From Candidatus Aminicenantota bacterium (lineage in GTDB: Bacteria > Acidobacteriota > Aminicenantia > Aminicenantales > Saccharicenantaceae): a stretch of DNA of 5,218 nt. The notes beneath the pieces are model-generated. The model was not told where the DNA came from. It did not search any database and worked only from the letters and a program-made list of their open reading frames with translations. A program made the position numbers and the translations under genes. Position 1 is the first letter of the stretch, and each line of letters starts with the position of its first letter. The DNA lies in the NCBI GenBank assembly GCA_011048485.1, contig DSDX01000364.1, forward strand, positions 1 to 5,218, in the 5' to 3' direction. Positions 1 to 5,218 of this stretch are shown one piece after another.

Positions 1-1394
1 CTCCAGAGCAGGGCCGTGCGCCTCGCCGCGAGCCTCTCCGGCATCCGGGCGTCCGGATCGTAGAGGCGGCGAAGCTCCCTCATCTCCTTGATCGTCCGGA
101 CGAACTCGAGGCCGCCCGGCGAGGGCGTGACGCCGTCCGGGCCGACGATCCCGGCATGATAGAGCTCGCTGCCGTAGAGCGGCTGCCGGAAGCGGTAGGT
201 GCAGGCGAACGACAGGCCGCCGCCGAAGGCGTGCCAGAGCCACATCCGCACCGCCCCCGGCTGGGGCTGGGGATTGATCCGGGCCCAGTTCACCTGGCCG
301 GGCTGGAGCTCCATGACCCCGGTCGCGCCCTTGAAAGACCGGAAGTAGTCGACGGCCATGGCCAGGCGGTGGGGGTCGCCCAGCCGGAAGCCGAGCTCGC
401 CGAGATTGGGGGTGCCGCGCACGGGGTACATGGTGAAAGAGATGAAGTCGAGCCGGTCGGTCCGCCGCGGGTCGGCCAGCTCGGTCACGTTCATATAGTT
501 CGTCGTGATCCACTGCTCCGGGCGGACGAGGCCGCGGAGGATGTCGTACTGGAGGTGGAGGAAATCGGCCTGGGTGTCGGCCGTGAAGCGGTGGAAGTCG
601 AGCAGGGCGTGGGGGCTCAGGGCGTCCTCGCCGAAGAGCGTCTCGTTGGGGATGAGGACCTGGGCGAAGGAGTCGTATCTCGTGCTCCAGAACGCGCCTC
701 CCCAGGCCGCGTTCATTCTCTCGACCGTCCCGTACTTACGCTCGAGCCAGGCCTGGAACGCGAGGCGGGCCGAAGGGCTGTAGTCCGGCGGCCCGTAGGG
801 CTCGTTGTCGAGCTGCCAGCCCCAGACGCGCGGGTCCTGTCCGTAGCGGCGGCCCAACTCTTCGACGACGCGCCTCGCGTAGCGGCGGAAGACGTCGTCG
901 GCGAGCGAACCGTTGGCCCGGGTGCCGTGCTCCATGCGCCGGCCGTCGCCGCGGACGAGATAGATCTCGGGGTGCTTCTCGCCGAGCCAGGCCGGCGGGC
1001 AGGGCGTCGGCGTGCACAGGATGACCTTGAGCCCGGCCCGGGCGGCCAGGTCGACGGCCCGGTCGAGCCACCCGAACTCGAACTTCCCGTCGGACGGCTC
1101 GACGAAGGCCCAGGCGAACTCGCCGAAGTGGGTGAACTCGAATCCCATCTCGGCCATCCTGCCGAGGTCGCGCGGCCATTGGGATTCGGGCCACTGCTCG
1201 GGGTAATAGTAGGCGCCGATGGTCATCAGGTCGGCCTCGGGAAAGAAGCGTCGGGCGTCGGCCGGGCGCGGCGACTGCGGCCCGGCCGCCGCGGCCAGCC
1301 CGAGGAGCAGGACGGCGGCGACCCAGGCGGGGCCGGGCCGGCTCGGGGCCGGCCGGCCGGCGCTTTTCGGGGCTGTTCGGACCGCGACGCTCAT
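1..1394 (-). CDS. Secreted GH42-type beta-galactosidase, C-terminus cut off by window edge
   Basis: Glycoside hydrolase family 42 enzymes are retaining glycosidases that release terminal beta-galactose from oligosaccharides. 464 residues are visible with no stop, against roughly 650-700 for whole family members, so most of the (beta/alpha)8 catalytic domain (from about residue 56) is here and the trimerisation and C-terminal domains are missing. Visible family motifs are YYPEQW (63-68), GEFAW (91-95), TPTPCPPAW (128-136), WQLDNEPYG (193-201) with E198 as predicted acid/base, and MELQPGQVNW (361-370) with E362 as predicted nucleophile. The cysteine cluster that binds zinc in some GH42 enzymes is not seen between 140 and 170. 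The N-terminus looks like a signal peptide: basic residues R6, K10, R14 and R19, then a hydrophobic stretch at about 24-37; no lipobox cysteine. The ATG at 1394 is supported by an AAGGAG six bases upstream; it starts two bases after the rlmN stop, suggesting coupling. Substrate is inferred from family only. Confidence 0.88.
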   Translation of the reverse strand, partial: MSVAVRTAPKSAGRPAPSRPGPAWVAAVLLLGLAAAAGPQSPRPADARRFFPEADLMTIGAYYYPEQWPESQWPRDLGRMAEMGFEFTHFGEFAWAFVEPSDGKFEFGWLDRAVDLAARAGLKVILCTPTPCPPAWLGEKHPEIYLVRGDGRRMEHGTRANGSLADDVFRRYARRVVEELGRRYGQDPRVWGWQLDNEPYGPPDYSPSARLAFQAWLERKYGTVERMNAAWGGAFWSTRYDSFAQVLIPNETLFGEDALSPHALLDFHRFTADTQADFLHLQYDILRGLVRPEQWITTNYMNVTELADPRRTDRLDFISFTMYPVRGTPNLGELGFRLGDPHRLAMAVDYFRSFKGATGVMELQPGQVNWARINPQPQPGAVRMWLWHAFGGGLSFACTYRFRQPLYGSELYHAGIVGPDGVTPSPGGLEFVRTIKEMRELRRLYDPDARMPERLAARRTALLW

Positions 1395-1396
1395 CG

Positions 1397-2437
1397 TCAA
1401 CTCCTTCCGGGCCGCCCAGCCAGCTGGCCGCAGGCGGCGGCGATGTCGGCGCCCTTGGACAGGCGGACGAGGGTCTTGATCTTGCGCTCCTCGAGCCAGC
1501 GGGCGAACCGGGCCACCTCGGCCTGGGGCGGCGTCTCGAACGGCGCGCCTTCCACCGGGCTGTAGCCGATCAAGTTGACCTTGGCCCGGAGCCGGCGGGC
1601 GATGGCCGCCAGCCCGTCGGCGTCGTCGAGGGAGTCGTTGAGGCCGCGTAGGAGAATGTATTCCAGGGTCAGCATGCGGCCGCCGGAGCGGATGTACGAC
1701 TCGGCCACCGCGACCAGCTCCTCGAGGGGGAAGCGCCGGTTGATGGGCATGAGCCGGTCCCTCAGCCGGTCGGTGACGGCGTGGAGGGAGACCGACAGGT
1801 TGATCTGGAGGTCGAGGGCCTCGAGCCGCCCGAAGGCGTCGAGGAAACCGGCCGTCGAGATCGTCATGCGCCGGGCGGCGACGGCCAGCCCCTCCGGGGC
1901 GTTCATGATCCGGATGGCCCGCTCGACGCTGTCCCAGTTGTCGAGGGGCTCGCCCATGCCCATGAAAACGAGATTGGACAGGCGGCGGCCGAGCGCGCGC
2001 TCCAGAACAAGGACCTGTCCGACGATCTCCGACGGGGCGAGGTGGCGCTTGAAGCCGTGGCGCCCGCTGGCGCAGAAGGCGCAGCCGAACTTACAGCCGA
2101 CCTGGGTCGACAAACAGGCCGTCAGGCGGCGCCCGGCCGGGATGAGGACCGACTCCACGTGTTCGCCGTCGTGGAGGCGGAAGAGGAACCGCGTCGTCCC
2201 GTCCGAGGAGGCGATCGTGTCGGCCGGCTCGAGCTCCCGGAAGGCGAACCGGGCGGCCAGCGCCTGGCGCAAACCCCTCGGCAGGTTGGCCAGCCCGTCG
2301 AATCCCGGGACCTTTTTTTTGTAGAGCCAGTCGAAGATCTGGCCGGCCCGGAACGGGCGCTCACCCAGGGCCTCCAGCTCGGCCTTGAGCTCGGGGAGCG
2401 TCAGGTCGCGGATGTCGGTCCGGGGATCTGGGGCCAC
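1397..2437 (-). CDS. rlmN: Dual-specificity 23S rRNA/tRNA adenine-C2 methyltransferase RlmN
   Basis: RlmN is a cytoplasmic radical-SAM enzyme that methylates C2 of A2503 in 23S rRNA and of A37 in some tRNAs. From the GTG at 2437 the protein has 346 residues, a usual length for the family. It shows an N-terminal accessory domain with the PFRAGQIFDWLYKK motif (about 28-41), the [4Fe-4S] CxxxCxxC motif (C115, C119, C122), the SAM-binding GMGEPL (160-165), and both catalytic cysteines: C108, seven residues before the cluster, and C336 in the C-terminal AACGQL, the residue that carries the transient methyl in the E. coli enzyme. All key residues are present. The frame stays open upstream to a TTG at 2509, but that would overlap rlmD and add 24 residues unlike the family, so GTG is preferred. 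No Shine-Dalgarno precedes the GTG; an extended -10 box does. An A8 run falls within the Lys39-Lys41 codons. Confidence 0.95.
   Translation of the reverse strand: MAPDPRTDIRDLTLPELKAELEALGERPFRAGQIFDWLYKKKVPGFDGLANLPRGLRQALAARFAFRELEPADTIASSDGTTRFLFRLHDGEHVESVLIPAGRRLTACLSTQVGCKFGCAFCASGRHGFKRHLAPSEIVGQVLVLERALGRRLSNLVFMGMGEPLDNWDSVERAIRIMNAPEGLAVAARRMTISTAGFLDAFGRLEALDLQINLSVSLHAVTDRLRDRLMPINRRFPLEELVAVAESYIRSGGRMLTLEYILLRGLNDSLDDADGLAAIARRLRAKVNLIGYSPVEGAPFETPPQAEVARFARWLEERKIKTLVRLSKGADIAAACGQLAGRPGRS
1401..1406 (-). promoter_or_regulatory. Ribosome binding site of the GH42 gene
   Basis: The minus strand reads AAGGAG, then six bases (TTGACG), then ATG. This is the strongest Shine-Dalgarno match seen in the window. 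It fixes the ATG at 1394, which includes the signal peptide, rather than the internal ATG at residue 57. It lies inside the last codons of rlmN, so ribosomes finishing rlmN would arrive on it. Confidence 0.75.
2312..2320 (-). other. A8 homopolymer with an in-frame A-AAA-AAG slippery heptamer in rlmN
   Basis: The codons TAC AAA AAA AAG place a perfect A AAA AAG heptamer in the rlmN reading frame at 2318-2312. Every other rlmN lysine codon I checked is AAG, so the two AAA codons stand out in this GC-rich gene. A -1 shift here would run to a TAA just past the first iron-sulfur cysteine codon, giving a truncated protein without the radical-SAM core. The protein motif (Lys-rich after WLY) is conserved in the family, so the run may simply be a coding coincidence; no well-placed stimulatory hairpin is evident. 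Confidence 0.25.
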
Positions 2438-2444
2438 GCCGCCG

Positions 2445-2453
2445 ATTCTATCA
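2445..2453 (-). promoter_or_regulatory. Putative extended -10 promoter for rlmN (and the GH42 gene)
   Basis: The minus strand reads TG-A-TAGAAT, one mismatch from the extended -10 consensus TGnTATAAT, in a short AT-rich patch of otherwise GC-rich DNA. No good -35 lies 16-18 bases upstream, which an extended -10 can tolerate; a TTGACG at the rlmD stop is too far away (37-base spacer). The predicted transcription start falls at about 2437-2439, on or next to the rlmN GTG, which would make the mRNA leaderless or nearly so. Seen by eye only. Confidence 0.45.
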
Positions 2454-2456
2454 CAG

Positions 2457-2489
2457 AAAAAGCCGCCCGGGCTCACGGATGGACGGGCG
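2457..2489 (-). terminator. Putative intrinsic terminator after rlmD
   Basis: Immediately after the rlmD stop, minus-strand CGCCCG (2489-2484) pairs with CGGGCG (2469-2464) around a 14-base loop, followed by GC and TTTTT (2461-2457). The upstream AAAAAG within the last rlmD codons can also pair with CTTTTT, leaving an internal bulge. The six-pair all-GC stem is short and the T tract is only five long, so termination may be partial. Its position, between rlmD and the putative rlmN promoter, fits a unit boundary. Confidence 0.5.
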
Positions 2490-3773
2490 TCAAGCCGCCT
2501 TTTTCGCAAGGACGGCCAGGGTCTCGATGTGGGGGGTGTGGGGGAAGAAGTCGTAGACGCGAACGTCGGCGATCTCGTAGGCCGCGGCCAGGCCCCCGAG
2601 GTCCCGGGCCAGCGTCGTCGGGTTGCACGAGAGATAGAGGAGCCGCGGCACCGGCGCTTCGACGAGCCCGCGCACGATGGACGGGTCGATGCCCCGGCGC
2701 GGCGGATCGATGACGATGACCGCCGGCGACCGCTCCAGCACCTCGGGCAGCCACTCCTCGGCCGTTCCCTCGCAGACGGCGAAATTGCCGACTCCGTTGA
2801 GCTCCAGGTTCTTCTTCAGGAACTCGACGTTCTCGGGGTCCGGCTCGACGCCGAAGACCTCCCGGGACCGCTTGGCCAGAAAAAGGCCGAACGTCCCCAG
2901 CCCGCAGTAGAGATCGGCGACGATCATGTCGGCCGTCTGGCCGGCCGCCTCCGCCACGTCCTTGAGCACGCGCTCGAGGATGGCCGTGTTGATCTGGAAG
3001 AAGGACCAGGCGCCGATGCGGAAGGTCAGCCCGCCCGCCCTTTCCTCGACGAAATCCCTTCCGAAGAGGCGCTCGCCCCGGACATGCTTGCCGTCATAAA
3101 CCGAGGCGACCGCGCCAACCAGACGGCATTCCCCCGCCAGGTCCTTGAGGGCCGTGGCCACCGCTTTGATCTCCGACTCCGCGCCCAGCTCGCAGAGCAC
3201 GATCGACTCGCCGCTCGACCGGCTCGTCCGGACCTCGAGGCCTTCGACGGTCGTCAGGGGCGCCGTGGCGACGGCCTCACGGACGCGGGCCAGGATGTCG
3301 TTGACCCGGTCCGGTACGAGGAAACAGGTGTCGACGGCGACGTAGGACGCCTGCTGCCCCCGCTCATGATAGACGAGCTCCGCCCGGCCGTCCTCTCTCG
3401 CGACGCGCAGCGCGATCTTGTTCCTGTACCCCCAGACCTCCGGCGACGGCGTGATCGGGAGCTTCCCGAAAGGCCGCTTGAGGGCCCGCGTCAGGATCTC
3501 CTCGACCTGGGTCCTTTTCGTCTCGACCTCGACCCGGTAATCCATGTCCTGGTAGGGCGAACAGGCCAGATAGTGGGCGCAGCGCGGCTCGACCCGGTCC
3601 GGCGAGGGCTCGAGGATGGCCGTCGTCCGGGCCTCGGCGTAGCTCCTCCGCTCCTTGGTGACCTCGACCTCGACGGTCTCGCCGGCGAGGCCGCGGTCGG
3701 TGAAGACGACCTTGCCGCCCTGGAGCCCCAAGCGCCGGCCCGGATAGACGATCTTCTCGATGCGGATCCGCAT
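2490..3773 (-). CDS. rlmD: RlmD/RumA-type 23S rRNA (uracil-5-)-methyltransferase with altered Fe-S site
   Basis: This family makes 5-methyluridine using SAM and a covalent cysteine-uracil intermediate; RlmD modifies U1939 of E. coli 23S rRNA. The 427-residue protein has the RlmD architecture: an N-terminal TRAM RNA-binding domain (about 1-55), a cysteine-bearing central region, and a C-terminal SAM methyltransferase fold. Visible motifs are FFQIN (258-262), the SAM loop DLYCGLGTFG (287-296), DPPRRG (356-361), the nucleophile C383 in SCNP (382-385), and the likely general base E417 in PHIETL. The oddity is the iron-sulfur site: C65, C71 and C150 match ligand spacing in E. coli RumA (C81, C87, C90, C162), but the third ligand position is Tyr74. 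The exact target uridine cannot be told from sequence, since RlmC, TrmA and RlmCD are related. The ATG at 3773 begins directly at the TRAM strand; only a weak GGAAAG lies close upstream. It follows the oxidoreductase by 25 bases. Confidence 0.88.
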   Translation of the reverse strand: MRIRIEKIVYPGRRLGLQGGKVVFTDRGLAGETVEVEVTKERRSYAEARTTAILEPSPDRVEPRCAHYLACSPYQDMDYRVEVETKRTQVEEILTRALKRPFGKLPITPSPEVWGYRNKIALRVAREDGRAELVYHERGQQASYVAVDTCFLVPDRVNDILARVREAVATAPLTTVEGLEVRTSRSSGESIVLCELGAESEIKAVATALKDLAGECRLVGAVASVYDGKHVRGERLFGRDFVEERAGGLTFRIGAWSFFQINTAILERVLKDVAEAAGQTADMIVADLYCGLGTFGLFLAKRSREVFGVEPDPENVEFLKKNLELNGVGNFAVCEGTAEEWLPEVLERSPAVIVIDPPRRGIDPSIVRGLVEAPVPRLLYLSCNPTTLARDLGGLAAAYEIADVRVYDFFPHTPHIETLAVLAKKAA

Positions 3774-3798
3774 GGCTTTCCAATCCCACCCGCGCCCC

Positions 3799-5040
3799 TC
3801 AGCGCGATGGAAACGTCGCGTATTCTCTCAAATCGATCTTAGTCCCTTTGGCGGCCCATGGCAAGCCCGCTTCCGACGGGAGCCGGTCCGCTTCGTAGCA
3901 GGCGGCCAGGGCCTCGTCGAGGCCCGCGACGACGAGCCTGCGCGAGCCCGGCGTCCGGACCGCGAGGCGGCGGTCCTCGCCGCCTTCGACGGCTCGCACC
4001 ATCCCGGCTGGGAAATCCCTGATCCCGGGCATCGATTCCTGGATGCCGTTCATGCACAGGGTCTGGCTGGCGGCCGCCTCGAGCCCGCAGAGCGGCCGGG
4101 CGCCCTCCTCGCGGCAGCCTGCGATCGACAGCCAGAGCTTGGCCATGGGGTCCTCGTCGGGAAGGCCGTAGTCCTTGCGCGTCCCGTCCGGGAACTCGGC
4201 CCACAGGCCCGAGGACCGGCTGTCGCAGCGGACGACGCCCCGTTCGAACTCGTAGCGGACGACCGGGCCCCGGTCCTCCTCCGACGCGTGGCTGACGATG
4301 AACAGGATCTCGACGCCCTCCTCGGTCCTGGCCCGGACGGCCGCCGTGTCGAAGTTCTCGATGGCGTTGGCCCGGTAGAGCTCGGCCTCGACCTCGGCCG
4401 GCCGGGCGCTGGACCCCGTTTCCCGGCCTAACACGTAGAACATGTTGTGGAGGTCGTGGGCCATGGCGTTCTGGACTGGGCTGTCGAGGACCCAGGCCCC
4501 GTCCGCGTCGCGCTTCTTCCCGGCCCAGTCGTTGCGGGTGTAATAGCCCTCGTCGCGGGGCCAGAGGTAGAGGCACTTGAACCGCTTGGCCGCGCCGAAG
4601 AGGCCCGACAGGATGTCGGCCTTGAGAGATTGGACGGCCGGACTGAACGACCACTGATAGCCGACGGCCACCCAGCGGTCCGAGGCCCTTTCCGCGGCGA
4701 TGGCCTGCCGGACCTCCTGGATCGTTCCGGCCGCGGGCTTCTCGCAAAGGACATGGCTGCCCCGGGCCAGCGCGAGCGTCGTCTGCCGCATGTGGGCTGG
4801 GATGGGGGACGACAGGACGGCCAGATCGGCCTTCCTGTTCCTGTAGAAGTCCCCGAGGCCGTAGAAGCACGGCACGCCCAAGGCCCGCATCTCGACGTAC
4901 GCCCCGCAGCGGTTGGGCATGGGATCGACCGCGCCGGCGATCCGGAACAGGCCTTCGTCCTTGCGCTCGAGGAGGGCCCGGAGGTAGACCTCGCCCATGC
5001 CGCCTATCCCGACCATGACCAGCGTTGCGGGCTCAGGCAT
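3799..5040 (-). CDS. Gfo/Idh/MocA-family NAD(P)-dependent oxidoreductase
   Basis: Members are cytoplasmic dehydrogenases that oxidise or reduce sugars, inositols and related polyols. From the ATG at 5040 the protein has 413 residues. The N-terminal Rossmann fold starts at once with the dinucleotide motif GIGGMG (11-16); the family signature CEKPAAG (99-105) contains the E-K-P triad whose lysine (K101) is usually catalytic. The C-terminal alpha/beta domain holds AHDLH (194-198), with H198 in the region where the family's active-site histidine normally lies, and a cysteine-rich stretch near 318-330. The substrate is not identifiable. A GTG at 5070 in the same frame would overlap the upstream gene by 13 bases and add 10 residues before the Rossmann strand; the ATG at 5040, with GAGGA eight bases before it, is preferred. 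It sits 17 bases after the URO-D-like gene and 25 before rlmD, so the three are probably one transcript. No signal peptide is seen. Confidence 0.9.
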   Translation of the reverse strand: MPEPATLVMVGIGGMGEVYLRALLERKDEGLFRIAGAVDPMPNRCGAYVEMRALGVPCFYGLGDFYRNRKADLAVLSSPIPAHMRQTTLALARGSHVLCEKPAAGTIQEVRQAIAAERASDRWVAVGYQWSFSPAVQSLKADILSGLFGAAKRFKCLYLWPRDEGYYTRNDWAGKKRDADGAWVLDSPVQNAMAHDLHNMFYVLGRETGSSARPAEVEAELYRANAIENFDTAAVRARTEEGVEILFIVSHASEEDRGPVVRYEFERGVVRCDSRSSGLWAEFPDGTRKDYGLPDEDPMAKLWLSIAGCREEGARPLCGLEAAASQTLCMNGIQESMPGIRDFPAGMVRAVEGGEDRRLAVRTPGSRRLVVAGLDEALAACYEADRLPSEAGLPWAAKGTKIDLREYATFPSR

Positions 5041-5048
5041 CCCCGGCG

Positions 5049-5053
5049 TCCTC
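5049..5053 (-). promoter_or_regulatory. Ribosome binding site of the Gfo/Idh/MocA gene
   Basis: Minus-strand GAGGA is followed by eight bases and ATG at 5040. A second GAGGA copy overlaps the stop of the upstream gene. The GTG at 5070 has no comparable site before it in the URO-D-like coding end, which is why the shorter start was chosen. Confidence 0.5.
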
Positions 5054-5057
5054 GTCC

Positions 5058-5218
5058 TCAATACTGACACAGCCTGGCGTGCTCGTCCAGCAAAGCCATG
5101 TAGTTGTCGAACTTCGTCCCGACGGCGACGCTGTGGCTCGAGCCGAGGATGAACCGGCCGCCCGGCTTGGCGCAGGCCATGGCCCGCCTGACGTCGGCCC
5201 GGACGTCCTCCGGGCCCC
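5058..5218 (-). CDS. Uroporphyrinogen-decarboxylase-fold (URO-D/MtaA-like) protein, C-terminal 52 residues only
   Basis: Only the end of the gene is in the window; it continues beyond 5218 and ends at a TGA at 5058-5060. The fragment has the typical last part of the URO-D (beta/alpha)8 barrel: a helix beginning PEDVRADVRRAM, a glycine turn and strand PGGRFILGSSH (about 18-28 of the fragment), then a final helix with the pattern DNYMALLDEH. In the family this strand-turn-helix precedes the C-terminus. Besides haem-pathway HemE, the family includes methyltransferases of corrinoid systems (MtaA, CmuA) and many uncharacterised members found near sugar-catabolic genes. The GSSH form and the neighbouring oxidoreductase suggest a non-HemE member, but the active-site N-terminus is outside the window. 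The substrate is unknown. Confidence 0.72.
   Translation of the reverse strand, partial: GPEDVRADVRRAMACAKPGGRFILGSSHSVAVGTKFDNYMALLDEHARLCQY

Noticed and set aside
156..1565. A 469-codon open frame on the plus strand
   Set aside because: It lies antisense to the GH42 gene and the end of rlmN, both of which have clear family motifs. Its product is low-complexity (rich in G, A, R, E, P) with no recognisable domain, as expected where GC-rich third positions suppress antisense stops.
2450..2492. TTGACG at the rlmD stop as a -35 box for rlmN
   Set aside because: The spacer to TAGAAT would be 37 bases, far outside the 16-18 needed for a sigma-70-type pairing.
2438..2509. Upstream extension of RlmN to the TTG at 2509
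   Set aside because: It would overlap rlmD, pass through the terminator stem and -10 box, and add 24 residues that do not resemble RlmN N-termini.
1781..2713. A 310-codon plus-strand open frame spanning the rlmN/rlmD junction
   Set aside because: It crosses two well-supported opposite-strand genes and the putative terminator/promoter gap, and encodes only biased composition.
2385..3842. A 485-codon open frame on the plus strand
   Set aside because: It covers the rlmD gene on the opposite strand and has a repetitive Asp/Arg/Leu-rich product without motifs. It is the mirror of rlmD codon bias.
3839..4870. A 343-codon minus-strand frame inside the oxidoreductase gene
   Set aside because: It is a shifted frame of the Gfo/Idh/MocA gene with an Arg/Pro/Gly-rich product; the in-frame gene carries the Rossmann and EKP motifs.
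5041..5070. GTG start at 5070 for the oxidoreductase
   Set aside because: It overlaps the upstream gene by 13 bases and adds a basic, non-homologous 10-residue lead; the ATG at 5040 has a better-spaced GAGGA and a typical family N-terminus. It is not formally excluded.

Overview
The window is a dense, strongly GC-rich bacterial segment in which every supportable gene lies on the minus strand. Reading in the direction of transcription (high to low coordinates), it holds: the last 52 residues of a uroporphyrinogen-decarboxylase-fold (URO-D/MtaA-like) protein (5058-5218); a Gfo/Idh/MocA-family oxidoreductase (3799-5040); a TRAM-domain RlmD/RumA-type 23S rRNA uracil-5-methyltransferase (2490-3773); the radical-SAM methyltransferase RlmN (1397-2437); and a secreted GH42-type beta-galactosidase (1-1394) that runs off the low-coordinate edge. 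No tRNA, rRNA, CRISPR array, transposon or long repeat was seen, and no gene-free stretch exceeds about 52 bases.

The layout suggests two transcription units. The URO-D-like gene, the oxidoreductase and rlmD are separated by 17 and 25 bases and look co-transcribed. The 52-base gap between rlmD and rlmN carries a GC stem followed by five T residues, then an extended -10 element (TG-A-TAGAAT) about 7 bases upstream of a GTG that fits the rlmN start. So rlmN probably has its own promoter and may be translated from a leaderless or nearly leaderless mRNA. The beta-galactosidase begins two bases after the rlmN stop, with a clear AAGGAG ribosome binding site inside the end of rlmN, so it is likely co-transcribed and translationally coupled to rlmN.

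Functionally the window mixes two themes. Two genes modify 23S rRNA: RlmD-type m5U, and RlmN m2A2503 plus tRNA A37. The flanking genes suggest breakdown of sugars or related compounds: a secreted GH42 glycosidase, a sugar or cyclitol dehydrogenase-like protein, and a URO-D-fold protein that need not act in haem synthesis. The most notable point is that the RlmD homologue keeps all catalytic motifs and three of four [4Fe-4S] cysteines, but has Tyr74 in place of the third.

The organism cannot be named from this window. High GC, a secreted GH42 enzyme and an adjacent URO-D-like/Gfo-Idh pair would suit an uncultured Acidobacteriota, Aminicenantes or Planctomycetota-like carbohydrate degrader, but that is a guess. 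I found no convincing evidence of a wholly new system; the long open frames on the plus strand are best explained as GC-rich shadows of the minus-strand genes.
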